A DNA stretch of 64,000 bases from Lingula anatina (Eukaryota; Brachiopoda; Lingulata; Lingulida; Lingulidae): contig NW_019773626.1 of the NCBI RefSeq assembly GCF_001039355.2, positions 163,855-227,854 on the forward strand, read 5' to 3'. Positions 16,931-28,532 of the stretch are shown here, piece by piece. The notes under the pieces are model-generated. The model was not told the origin of the DNA. It was given only the letters and a program-made list of their open reading frames with translations, and ran no database searches. The translations under genes and the position numbers were made by a program. Positions within the stretch are counted from its first letter, which is position 1. Each line of letters starts with the position of its first letter.

Positions 16931-17980
16931 GACTATTTAAAGTTAAGAAGTACTGGTGGACTAGAACAAGTCTTTTAATACGATTTACCAAATGAAATCA
17001 AGTAGTTATGTCAGAATATAGCTCATTGATTTAATTACGTACAAGGAGAAGAAAGTAATAAAGGGCATCCTTTAAAGAAATGATATATGCCAAGCAATTA
17101 AAAAAAGATATGAAAAATGTTGAACTACTAACTTTCACTTGTTGGTTATGTCTTGAAAAGACCTTTACTTTTTAGAAAATAATTCCTTACGTATCAGGCT
17201 TTAATAAAATTGACTCTGTGTGTGTGTGTGCGTGTGTGTGCGTTTCCTTGATTGTAACGCTTGCTGTTCTATTCTTTAGCCTTAACCTTAAAAACATGTT
17301 TTAACAAACATAAATATCATTGTTATTAAAAATTAAATATCATTGTTATTAAAAACTACATTTACAAAAAATGTATGAATAAAATACTTTGTATCTAAAA
17401 TAAGATTTGATTTACATGTTACAACAACTTACAGCCTCGCGGGAATTCTTTTCCCTTGACGTTCTTTCACGCGCTGTCGATCGATGCAGCATACATTTCA
17501 AAACAGATTGACTGCAAATTAAGCAAAATATCGCACCTTCAAGTATCGTATCACGTTTTCATATTATTTCTACAAGTATTTTCTGCCCAAAATACCAAAA
17601 GAAAAAAAATGTTATCTAACTATGTTGTTGGAAAAACTGCTTTTTTCTCAGAGTCCACGTCTTTACTCCCGTTCACCCTCAGCTAAAACTGACCACTCAG
17701 TTTCACGTCTTACACCACTACGCGTCACTTCCGACACAATCCTGCCTCCTCCGGTACCCTCAATAATTAAGGGGAAAGGCCTACAGCGTTTGCATGATAA
17801 AGATAACCCGACCACTTTATTATTACTATTTTTTATTATTATTTGTGCATGCGCGTGTGCCTGTGTATGGCTTACAGGGACAGGCAATACATCTGGTAGT
17901 GTGTTCTGGTTTAAAAATTAACACATCGAAATTCCGCACATGTCAGCACTTAATTAGCATTTTGGCCATCTGTTACTCAG
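16931..17980. other. Spacer between ARSB-2 and ARSB-3
   Basis: Holds AATAAA signals at 17057 and 17203 and a TG microsatellite at about 17216-17240. Sequence at 17160-17440 recurs in two pieces after ARSB-4 (about 28080-28115 and 31100-31290). From 17613 on it carries the ARSB-3 upstream block, which is repeated at about 19357. No gene seen. Confidence 0.6.
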
Positions 17981-17988
17981 TATAAAAA
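17981..17988 (+). promoter_or_regulatory. TATA box of ARSB-3
   Basis: TATAAAAA, 112 bp before the ARSB-3 ATG. The same sequence in the same context is at 19741 (before the fused partial copy) and at 23044 (before ARSB-4). Conservation of the flanks supports a real core promoter copied with the genes. Confidence 0.6.
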
Positions 17989-18715
17989 CTGTTTATTTAA
18001 ATCTATTTACCTAAAGCTTCAGCTCTCAGCTACCGACCTGCAATAGCATCTATCGGCGCTGGGATTTAGATTTAGAGAAGTAAACCGTTTCCATGATGGG
18101 GTGGACTTCTGTCATTCCATCGCTTCTTGCTTGGGTTTTGCTGCATCGGATTTGTTCGGCTGTTTCCGCCACACCGCCGCACATTGTCTTGTTCCTAGCA
18201 GACGACATGGGTTGGAATGACATAGGTTACCATAACAACCAGGTGAAATCGCCAACCCTGGATAGACTGGCTAGGGAGGGAGTCAAACTGGAGAATTATT
18301 ACGCCAAGTCTGTGTGTACTCCAAGCAGAGGAGAACTGTTAACAGGTCGGGATGCGGTAAGAGGTTTGAATTTCCGCCATATTTTCACGTCACTTAGGCT
18401 GTGTTCAGAATGGAAGGTGCAGCACTAGCAGGGTCGATCTTTCTCAGCGGGGATTCTCACCAAGGCGCAGTCAATGTACTCCGTTTAATTGTCTGACCCA
18501 TTTGAATAATAATTCATATATTACAATTAGTGATGTATCCGTCTCTTTGCACATCTTTCCGTATTTATCTATTAATTCCTTTGCAGTTAGTTCCTTATCT
18601 GTTTATTGAGTCATTTGGTTAGTCAGTTTATTAGTTAAGTAGTTAGCAAACTAATACTAGTATCTATACATGTAAGTTTTAATTGTGAAAATAGTTTCAT
18701 TGGATCTTAGATTTG

Positions 18716-19003
18716 ATAGTCAGAAAGTTTTCATTTATGATAGATACTGAAATTTGATTTACCTGTTGACTGTTTCGTCGGTTCACTCTGACAGACTTGG
18801 TCACAACTGAATTACCTGTTCAGGTGAAGGTGAACAGGTAATTACCTCAGTCTTGATGATGACTTGTTAGTCCCTCTCGCCCCCCTCCCCCCCGGTGGGT
18901 TTGAGAATTCAGTTGTGACCAAGTCTGTCAGAGTGAACAGACGAAACAGTCAACAGGTAAATCAAATTTCAGGAACTATCATAAATGAAAACTTTCTGAC
19001 TAT
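18716..19003. mobile_element. Foldback element family C in ARSB-3 intron 1
   Basis: 288 bp. The ends ATAGTCAGAAAG and CTTTCTGACTAT are exact complements, and arms of over 100 bp (GATTTACCTGTTGACTGTTT, CAGACTTGGTCACAACTGAA) pair across a C-rich centre. The same element sits in ARSB-4 at 23818-24105. ARSB-2 lacks it. Confidence 0.88.
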
Positions 19004-19356
19004 GTATGTTTTAATTGTTTCCACGGATTCTAGGCTACTACCGGTCTGTCGGCTGTCTTCACACATGGTGATCCCGTGGGCATGCCTTTGACGGAAAAGC
19101 TACTCCCCCAGAGGCTGAAAGAGAGGGGATACGCCACCCACATGGTCGGGAAGTGGCATCTAGGGCACTACACGTACAAACATACCCCAACCTATAGAGG
19201 CTTTGACAGCTTCTATGGTGAGTTACGTCAGAGGTTTCTTTTGAGAGGACCCTAACTCAGTGTAGAGTTAATTATTTTTATTTCAGTATTTTTTATCTTG
19301 TAAGAAGCCTTTTTCAGGGTGTGATACATGTACAGTATCGTTATAGGCTCTATATA

Positions 19357-19564
19357 TCTAACTATGTTGTTGGAAAAACTGCTTTTTTCTCAGAGTCCAC
19401 GTCTTTACTCCCGTTCACCTCCAGCTAAAACTGACCACTCAGTTTCACGTCTTACACCACTACACGTCACTTCCGACACAATCCTGCCTCCTCCGGTACC
19501 CTCAATAATTAAGGGGAAAGGCCTACAACGTTTGCATGACAAAGAGAACGCGACCACTTAATTA

Positions 19565-19606
<42 letters not shown>

Positions 19607-20090
19607 TGTGCATGCGTGTGTGCCTGTGTATGGCTTACAGGGACAGGCAATACATCTGGTAGTGTTTTGTGTCAAAATTAACACATCGAAATTCAGCACA
19701 TGTCAGCACTTAATTAGCATTTTGGCCATCTGCTACTCGTTATAAAAACTGTTTATCTAAATCTGTTTACCTAAAGCTTCAGCTCTCGGCTACCGACCTG
19801 CAATAGCATCCATCGGCGCTGAGATTTAGATTTAGAGAAGTAAACGGTTTCCATGATGGGGTGGACTTCTGTCATTCCATCGGTTCTTGCTTGGGTTTTG
19901 CTGCATCGGATTACGCCACCCACATGGTCGGGAAGTGGCATCTAGGGCACTACACGTACAAACATACCCCAACCTATAGAGGCTTTGACAGCTTCTATGG
20001 TGAGTTACGTCAGAGGTTTCTTTTGAGAGGACCCTAACTCAGTGTAGAGTTAATTATTTTTATTTCGGGATTTTATTATCTTTTAAGAAG
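19357..20090 (+). pseudogene. Partial duplication: ARSB upstream block with exon 1 fused to exon 2
   Basis: 19357 to about 19912 repeats 17613 to about 18150: upstream DNA, TATA box at 19741 and the first 60 nt of exon 1 from the ATG at 19855. It then jumps straight into exon 2 sequence (TACGCCACCCACATGG) and continues through the exon 2 donor at 19997 into a repeat of intron 2. The fusion is out of frame: from the ATG it reaches a stop after 30 codons. The joint lies at a shared GGAT, suggesting microhomology-mediated repair. It sits inside ARSB-3 intron 2, downstream of the true exon 2. Confidence 0.9.
19561..19606. repeat. (TTA)n microsatellite
   Basis: TTA/ATT repeats, expanded compared with the parental site at about 17818-17845. 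Confidence 0.9.
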
Positions 20091-20584
20091 TTTTTGGTGT
20101 GACACATGAACAGTATCGTTATGGCCTCTATATACGCTGTATACATACCATTACATATGTATCTGTCACCCTGAGCTTCAGAGATAATTTCAAACAAACC
20201 TCTCAACTATAGCATGACTTTGCCGTTACATGTACGAGTTCCTTCTTTACACGGCAACGGCATGGTACAGTTTAGAAGTTATCCTGAAGCACAGGATAGA
20301 TACTACATGTACTTGTTGGATTGTATGGTAATTAAGACTGCGCATAATATAGTTTTCTGCTGGTTGATTATTTAACCAGTTTTCTTTATACCGGTGTTAA
20401 AAAACAAATAGCTGTAAGACAAAGTGTCCTCCCTCCATTATAGATTTATTCAGGCCAAGGACCAGCTTCTGCGTTTTCGCTGGCAAATTTTCATAAATGC
20501 CTGCTACGCATGCACACAGTATTATATAGGGTAGTTTTGAAAATGGCGAGGCTGGTTCCCAACGGAACTGATAATGAGCACTTA

Positions 20585-20739
20585 AGGCGCATTCAGAATA
20601 ATATAATCCGCATTTGAAAGGGTTTCGCATAATCCCCTAAGAATACGTTCCCTGCGGAGATAACGCAACAAGCTTTCAAATGAGTCGGCCATATTTGATC
20701 CGCGGATCTGTTTGTTCACGGACCAATTGGCTGTGATTT
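20585..20739. mobile_element. Family A MITE, internally deleted, in ARSB-3 intron 2
   Basis: Starts GGCGCATTCAG after TTA and keeps GCCATATTTGATCCGCGGAT. It lacks about 40 bp present in the ARSB-2 copy. The ARSB-4 copy has the same internal deletion. Confidence 0.75.
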
Positions 20740-21592
20740 AATAATTTTATCCTATTTAGGGATATACGGCGGAAGCACAGACTTCTATTCTCACAGAAGT
20801 TGTTTCTCGGTATTTCCTGGTGTCTGCGGCCTTGACCTTTGGAACGGGACGGTGCCAGATCGGTCCAAATACGGCGTGTACGCAACAGAGATATACTCTC
20901 GTGTGGCAACAGATATCATACGCCATCACAATACCAATCAGGTAAGTAGAGGGGACCGCTACAGAGGAGAGTCGTCTTTTTATATCATACATAATAAAGT
21001 TTGGTTTTCAAATTTAATGTTATTTTACAAACGTTTTGTTGTGCCATGAAAGGTATTTCATCCACTTTTGCAGCCTTTGTTTTTGTACATGCCATTCCAA
21101 CTCGTTCACGAACCGGTTCAAGTCCCAAAAAGATTTGAAAGCCTATATGATGGGTTAGTTCCGAGTGGCGTGAGGAAAACGTATTTAGGTACGTTAATTG
21201 TCCAAGTTGAAAGGAGTCAGATCTGCGCATTTTCAAGAGCTTATCTGTCGTTTATACTGCCAGGTACTAACACATGTAACCTCACCACTGTAGTTGTGTG
21301 TGATCATTGTGTGATCATTATTTTTCTTTCCTTGTCAGTCTCATCTTACGTGGTTTTTATAACCCTCTACTATATTGTAGCATCCTGGTCAAACTGTCTG
21401 TAATGTTTTATTTTCTTTTTTTTTTTTCTAGGTATGGTGTCCGCTTTGGACAAGACAGTATCCGATATTGTGGAGAGTTTGATACAGCGGGATATGCTTG
21501 AGAACTCCTTGATTGTATTTTCATCCGGTAGGTGGCGTTTGTTGCTGCTGTAACAGATAGTATTTTAACGCGCTGGAGATGAAATAGACTAA

Positions 21593-21672
21593 GACTGCAT
21601 TCCCATAGATTTTAGATCGATCTTTCCCCGTGGGGAGTCTCACTAAGTTACTTTCAGCTTATCCGGCTAAAA
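21593..21672. mobile_element. Truncated family B foldback element in ARSB-3 intron 5
   Basis: GCATTCCCATAGATTTTAG, then CCCCGTGGGGAGTCTC. Same truncation as in ARSB-2 at 15360-15440. Confidence 0.75.
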
Positions 21673-22262
21673 CTTTTCTGTTTACAATACAACTGAAAGA
21701 TTAAGTGTAACCAACAACTCACCACAGTTGTCGTAGAAGTTTTGCGATATTTTTCAGACAATGGCGGTGCGCCAAAACAGGGCGCTGACAACGCCCCCTA
21801 CAGGGGCATCAAGGGATCTCTCTGGGAAGGTGGGATAAAAGTGCCAGCTTTTGTATGGAGTAAACTGCTACAGAGGCCGGGAAGAACCGTGCGTGACCTC
21901 ATTACCATCACAGACTGGTGTCCGACATTGCTCAGATTAGCGGGAGTAGATGTTGAAAATCTTGGATTAGATGGATTTGATGTTTGGAATACTTTAAGGT
22001 GGGTCAAACTTTTCCTAGGTGATAATTGAAAATTTGTGGTCATCACTTCCATCTGCTTGCGTCGGTGATTTCGACTCAATTTTTTATAGCATGCATCACA
22101 AATCTTTGCTTTTCTTAATGAAAGTATATCTAGCACATTTTATTGTTTTAAGAGCTTACGTATATATTTTTCCATCATCCAACCAGAATCCATTGCACCC
22201 GGATATCTCTGCGCGAATTACTTTGGATAAACATTTCTTTGGTCTCAAAAATACAACCGTTA

Positions 22263-22431
22263 AGGCTTCATTCACATGCAATGTCTATTTTCTAAATTCT
22301 ATTTTCTATTCGCGGTATGTCTTATGATCACGGTCTGTGCCCTGAATATCCCGCGGCGTAATTACTGGCAGCGCGAGCCAGTTACTATAAGTTACTTTAA
22401 GTAACTGGCTCGCGCTGCCAGTAATTAAGCC
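22263..22431. mobile_element. Foldback MITE family E in ARSB-3 intron 6
   Basis: About 169 bp, flanked by TTA at 22260-22262 and 22432-22434. It contains a perfect 28-bp hairpin (22359-22386 with 22400-22427). The matching intron of ARSB-2 (about 16040) lacks it, so the insertion is defined by an empty site. A truncated second copy is at 24617-24697. Confidence 0.88.
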
Positions 22432-23043
22432 TTAGTCTATAATTCGACCATCACTTTCAGTTCCGGAAAAACGGGTCACAGATACGAGGTCATCCATGAA
22501 CTGATATCTCCCTCGTCGTGGTACCCCCCTCGAGGACGCCCGCTTTACAACGACACATTTGACACCACGCAGAGGGCGTCTCTAAGACGTGGAGATTGGA
22601 AAATCATCACGGGGACCGCAGGTAGTAATAGTAAATAAAAAAATTAATAAATCAAAGAAAACCAAGAAAAGAGATATCCTACGATTTAGATACGATTTTG
22701 CCATTCATCATTTTCTCATTTTCTCCACATAACTTTTGCACGTTTGTATATATGTATGGAATTGTACATGTGCTGTACCTGCATGTGTGTGTGACACTTA
22801 AAATATTTCACAGGTATAAGGAATACAGAAATTAAAGGAAAAAACGAGAAAAAAAAACGAGTAAAAAAGGTCCTCGCGTGGGAAATGAACCTTTATGGAC
22901 ATTTTATATAAAACGTTTTAATATATGTTTTTCCTAATATAGCTTTCGTCACAGAGTATGTTGNTGTTTTGGGTCAAAAATTAACACATCGAAATTCCGC
23001 ACATGTCAGCACTTAATTAGCATTTTGGCCATCTGCTACTCGT

Positions 23044-23050
23044 TATAAAA
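23044..23050 (+). promoter_or_regulatory. TATA box of ARSB-4
   Basis: TATAAAA, in the same sequence context as the ones at 17981 and 19741. Confidence 0.6.
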
Positions 23051-23197
23051 ACTGTTTATCTAAATCTATTAACCTAAAGCTTCAGTTCTCAGCTACCGAC
23101 CTACAATAGCATCTATCGGCGCTGAGATAAACTGATGTAGCATTAAGATCTAGCCAAGAGACGCTTTCTCGATTTAGAGAAGTAAACGGTTTCCGTG

Positions 23198-26100
23198 ATG
23201 GGGTGGACTTCTGTCATTCCATCGGTTCTTGCTTGGGTTTTGCTGCATCGGATTTGTTCGGCTGTTTCCGCCACACCGCCGCACATTGTCTTGTTCCTAG
23301 CAGACGACATGGGTTGGAATGACATAGGTTACCATAACAACCAGGTGAAATCACCAACCCTGGATCGACTGGCTAGGGAGGGAGTCAAACTGGAGAATTA
23401 TTACGCCAAGTCTGTGTGTACTCCAAGCAGAGGAGAACTGTTAACAGGTCGGGATGCGGTAAGAGGTTTGAATTTCCGCCATATTTTCACGTCACTTAGG
23501 CTGTGTTCAGAATGGAAGGTGCAGCACTAGCAGGGTCGATCTTTCTCAGCGGGGATTCTCACCAAGGCGCAGTCAATGTACTCCGTTTAATTGTCTGACC
23601 CATTTGAATAATAATTCATATATTACAATTAGTGATGTATCCGTCTCTTTGCACATCTTTCCGTATTTATCCATTAATTCCTTTGCAGTTAGTTCCTTAT
23701 CTGTTTATTGAGTCATTTGGTTAGTCAGTTTATTAGTTAAGTAGTTAGCAAACTAATACTAGTATCTATACATGTAAGTTTTAATTGTGAAAATAGTTTC
23801 ATTGGATCTTAGATTTGATAGTCAGAAAGTTTTCATTTATGATAGATACTGAAATTTGATTTACCTGTTGACTGTTTCGTCGGTTCACTCTGACAGACTT
23901 GGTCACAACTGAATTACCTGTTCAGGTGAAGGTGAACAGGTAATTACCTCAGTCTTGATGATGACTTGTTAGTCCCTCTCGCCCCCCTCCCCCCGGGTGG
24001 GTTTGAGAATTCAGTTGTGACCAAGTCTGTCAGAGTGAACAGACGAAACAGTCAACAGGTAAATCAAATTTCAGGATCTATCATAAATGAAAACATTCTG
24101 ACTATGTATGTTTTAATTGTATCTACGGCTTCTAGGCTACTACCGGTCTGTCGGCTGTCTTCACGCATGGCAATCCCGTGGGGATGCCTTTGACGGAAAA
24201 GCTACTCCCGCAGAGACTGAAAGAGAGGGGATACGCCACCCACATCGTCGGGAAGTGGCATTTAGGGCACTACACGTACAAACATACCCCAACGTATAGA
24301 GGATTTGACAGCTTCTATGGTGAGTTACGTCAGAGGTTTCTTTTAAGAGGACCCTAACTAAGTGTAGTGTTAATTATTTCTATTTCAGTATTTTTTATCT
24401 TGTAAGAAGCCTTTTTCAGGGTGTGATACATGTACAGTATCGTTATAGGCTCTATATATACTGTATACATACCACTAACTGCCACCCTAGCCTGAGTTTT
24501 AGAGATAACTCCAAACAAACCTCTAAACGACAACCTTTGCCGTTTCGAGTTCCTTCTTTAAACGGCAATGGAATGCTACAGTTTAGAAGTTATCTCTGAA
24601 ACAGAAGATGCTACATTAAGGCTTCGTTCACATGCAATGTCTATTTTCTAAATTCTATTTTCTATTTTCGGTATGTCTTATGATCACGGTCTGTGCANTG
24701 CATAATATAGATTTCTGCTGGTTGATTATTTAACCAGTTTCTTTATACCGGTGTTGAAAAACAGGTAGCTGTAAGACAAAGTGTCCTCCCTCCATTATAG
24801 ATTTATTCAGGCCTGGACCAGCTTCTGCGTTTTCGCTGTCAAATTTTCATAAATGCCTGCTAGGCATGCGCATAATCTTATATAGGGTGGTTTGGAACGC
24901 GAGGTTGGCTCCCAACGGAACTGATCATGAGCTCTAAAGACGCATTCAGAACAATATGATCCGCATTCGAAAGGGTTTCCCATAATCCCCTAATAGCCAC
25001 TGAATACATTCCCTGTGGGGATTACGCGACAAGCTTTCAAATGGGTCGGCCATATTTGATCCGAGGATCTGTTAGTCCGCGGACCAACATTGGTCGTTAA
25101 TGCTGCCTAAGATTTCATGATTATATCCTATTTAGGAATATACGGCGGAGGCACTGACTTCTATTCCCACAGAAGTTGTTTCTCGGTATTTCCTGGTGTC
25201 TGCGGCCTTGACCTTTGGAATGGGACGGTGCCAGATCGGTCCAAATACGGCGTGTATGCAACAGAGATATACTCTCGCGTGGCAACAGATATCATACGCC
25301 ATCACAATACCAATCAGGTAAGTACAGGGGATCGCTGCAGTGGAGAGTTGTCATATCATACATAACAAAGTTTAGTTTTCAAATTTAACGTTATTTTTAA
25401 TGTTATTTTACAAACGTTTTGTTGTGCCATGAAAGGTATTTCATCCACTTTTGCAGCCTTTGTTTTTGTACATGCCATTCCAACTCGTTCACGAACCGGT
25501 TCAAGTCCCAAAAAGATTTGAAAGCCTATATGATGGGTTAGATCCGAGCGGCGTGAGAAAAACGTATTTAGGTACGTTAAATGTCTGATCTGCGCATTTT
25601 TATGAGCATGTGCCTCTCGTTTATACTCGCAGGTAGTTGCGTGTGATCATTGTGTGAACATTTTTCCTTTCTTTGTCAGTCTCATCGTACGTGCTTTTCA
25701 TAAGCCTCTTCTCTATTGTATCATCCTGGACAAACTGCCTGATGTATTGCAATGTTTTTTTTTCTAGGTATGGTGTCCGCTTTGGACAAGGCAGTATCCG
25801 ATATTGTGGAGAGTTTGATACAGCGGGATATGCTTGAGAACTCCTTGATTGTATTTTCATCCGGTAGGTGGCGTTTGTTGCTTTTCAACAGCGCAACAGC
25901 TGGCATTGTGACATGCGGGAGATGTAATAGATTAAATAAAACTTAATTTCTGTAAAATACTACGAACTGAATGATTAAAGCCACACAAAATAGGATTTTA
26001 TACTTATTCAAAGTGTATGGATTGGTTCTTTTCGGTATAAATCCAGGGAAAATGTCATTTACTCTTTGAGTGAACTTATATGGTAAACAATTCACCACTG

Positions 26101-27812
26101 ATGTCGTAAAAGTTTTGCGATATATTTCAGACAATGGCGGTGCCCCAAAACAGGGCGGTGACAACGCCCCCTACAGGGGCATCAAGGGATCTCTCTGGGA
26201 AGGTGGGATAAAAGTGCCAGCTTTTGTATGGAGTAAACTACTACAGAGACCGGGAAGAACCGTTCGTGACCTCATTACCATCACAGACTGGTGTCCGACA
26301 TTGCTCGGTTTAGCGGGAGTAGATGCTAGAAATCTTGGATTAGATGGTTTTGACGTTTGGAATACTTTGAGGTGCCTTGAAACGAATTTCTTACGTGATA
26401 TTTGTAATTGTACTTTGTAGTCATCATTACCATTACCATCATTACGTGATTTCGACTTCATTTTTTTTCTTATTAAAGTATGCATCACCAATCTTTTTTT
26501 AATGAAAGTGTACCTAGCACATGCGATTGATCTTAAAATAGCTTACTTTTCTCCAACTTCAAACCAGAATCCAATGCACGCACATTTAATTTCTCTACGC
26601 GAATTACTTTGGATAAACAGCTCATTAGTCACAAAAATACAACCATTTTGACTTTTTAAATTAAAATTCGACCACCACTTTCAGTACCAGAAAAACAGGT
26701 CAAAGATACGAGGTCATCCATGAGCTGATAACTTGTCCGTCGTGGTACCCCCCTCGAGGACGCCCGCTTTACAACGACACCTTTGACACCTCGCAGAGGG
26801 CGTCTCTAAGACGTGGAGATTGGAAAATCATCACGGGGTCTCCAGGTATAAATAAATAAATAAATAAATAAATAAAAGAAACCATAAAAAGAGATATCCT
26901 ACGATTATGATACGACGTTTGCCATTCCTTAATTTTTCATGTCCTCCACCTAAATTTGCATGTTTGTATATATGTAATGGTACTACTCCTGTAACTGCAT
27001 GTGTGTGGGGGGCACTTATAATGTCTCTTTGACCCCATTTCCAGAGATAAGATCGATCTATCTTAGATCGACCTAACTCCCTGGGGGTTCACGCTAAATA
27101 GCTGTCAGCCGAGCGGACACGAAAGTTAATTACCCCCTTACAGCTTGTAGTAGGCGGGACGGACATTTAAGCCGGATTATCTGACAGTAATCTAGTGAGT
27201 CTCCCCGCGGGGATAGATCGATCTAAAAGCTCTTGGAATACAGCCTTTGATTTTTTTTTTGTTGTTTACGTATAACGTTCCATATTACAGGTATACGAAA
27301 TACAAAAAAAAAAAAGGAAAAAAAAAACGAGTAAGAATAGGCCTTAGCATTGGGAATGTAGGCCTACACTGATAGACATTTTGTATAAACCGTTTCTTTT
27401 TTAATATACAGTATATATGCCCTATATATGTTTTCCTATAGCTTTCGTCATACAGTATATTGATGGAGAACCAGTGGAACTTGAAATCATTGGAATCGAC
27501 CCCAGCATCCAGAACGTGTCCTTTAGCAAGAACGTGTGGCTGTACAACATTACTAAAGACCCGTATGAGCAATATGACGTGTCAGATAAGTACCCGGATG
27601 TAGTGCGCCTCCTGTTGGACAGACTAGAAACTATCCGGCAGATGGCACCACCTACAATATGCCCCGACCCAGATCCAGCCCTAAATGCAGCATTACAGAA
27701 TGGCGTTTGGGGTCCGGCTGTTCGTCCTACAAGTGGTTCAATTTCTGAAAGTGCTAATCATTGCTTCTGGATTTGTTTCTTTGTTTTAACGGCTCTTAAT
27801 GTATTGGTATGA
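23198..27812 (+). CDS. Arylsulfatase B-like sulfatase, copy 4 (ARSB-4), complete
   Basis: Eight exons: 23198-23458, 24136-24319, 25136-25317, 25457-25571, 25768-25863, 26131-26371, 26685-26845, 27442-27812, giving 536 aa. The first of the two start codons in copies 2 and 3 has become GTG (23195), so translation should start one codon later at 23198. The signal peptide, ADD pair, CTPSR formylglycine site, LVHEP, DNGG and IKGSLWEGG are all present. HIVGKWH replaces HMVGKWH. The C-terminus again has a Ser-rich spacer and a hydrophobic end ([15 protein letters not shown]), as in ARSB-2, suggesting membrane tethering. An AATAAA occurs at 28156. Expected role: lysosomal or cell-surface sulfatase acting on sulfated glycans, by family only. 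Confidence 0.93.
23818..24105. mobile_element. Foldback element family C in ARSB-4 intron 1
   Basis: Near-identical to 18716-19003, including both flanks, so it was copied with the gene. Confidence 0.88.
24617..24697. mobile_element. Truncated family E element next to an assembly N
   Basis: Matches the left half of 22263-22431 (AGGCTTCGTTCACATGCAAT, CTTATGATCACGGTCTGTGC) and stops at the N at 24698. Loss of the hairpin at an N suggests it failed to assemble. Confidence 0.75.
24938..25107. mobile_element. Family A MITE in ARSB-4 intron 2
   Basis: Flanked by TAA at 24935-24937 and 25108-25110. Same site and same internal deletion as the ARSB-3 copy. Confidence 0.8.
27031..27247. mobile_element. 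Full family B foldback element in ARSB-4 intron 7
   Basis: Inverted arms with GATCGATCTA and TAGATCGATC, centre TACAGCTTGTAGTAGGCGG. It matches 60733-60945 in inverted orientation. Copies 2 and 3 lack it at this site. Confidence 0.82.
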
Positions 27813-28532
27813 GCCACTGAAATTTAGACGTACCCCGCCCTCTAATACCAGTATTTTAATACGTTTCATCAAATCAAGGAGTTATGTCAGAATATGGCTC
27901 ATTGTTGAAATTACGTACAAGTGATATATACACTAATAATCTTTCAGTGACGTAGATGAACAATTAAAAAAGGAATTACTATGCCTAACCCTTCAATTGA
28001 TATATACCAAGCAAATAGAAAATGATGCCTACTCACTACCAACTGGCACTTGTGTCTAATGTCTTTAAAAGACAATCTTTTTAGAAAATAATTCCATACG
28101 TATCAGACTATGAGAAAATGATTAGTTAACGTTTATTTACTGTTTATTTATATTTAATAAACATATACATATTCTTAATTTTGTTCATAGAGAAATGACA
28201 ATGAATTAAATGGCGGTGGCTGTGAATTCGAATCGAAGGAACCTCCGGTTTGGCTTGGAAAAGATCAATTCTGAATCAAAATTCGAGCCCGCTATGGCAC
28301 GATTTGTATTCCGCTAGGAACCGTAATACAGTTTGTACAGGTGACATTCATCCCATATAATAAGTATTAGCCCCAATACGACCGACTAACCCTGACCTGT
28401 GCATGTGGAACCTCGCACTTCCATTCCTTGACAGTTCCTGTCTCACCGGACCTTTAAAGAAACCAAGGCCTAGTTTCACGTATAAAGGCCCTGTAAAGGA
28501 CATAACCTACCATCCCTTCAGTTTAGTATAGT
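27813..28532. other. 3' flank of ARSB-4, no gene
   Basis: 27813-28115 resembles the 3' flank of ARSB-2 (16931-17190). After about 28115 the similarity stops and unrelated DNA begins. An AATAAA is at 28156. Confidence 0.5.

Larger units (their letters stand above)
18093..22963 (+). pseudogene. Arylsulfatase B-like sulfatase, copy 3 (ARSB-3), last exon missing
   Basis: Seven intact exons: 18093-18356, 19034-19217, 20760-20941, 21074-21188, 21432-21527, 21758-21998, 22461-22621. They encode about 414 aa with signal peptide, CTPSR, GKWHLGH, LVHEP and DNGG. Exon 8 starts at 22943 after a good AG, but after 21 nt the sequence meets a single N (22964). It then becomes the upstream region of ARSB-4. 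Without exon 8 the protein lacks about 120 C-terminal residues including the tail. This is either a real truncation or a collapsed assembly joint. One unusual change is LLRLAG where all other copies read LLGLAG. Intron 2 also holds a second, fused start fragment (19855-19997). A TATA box lies at 17981. Confidence 0.85.
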
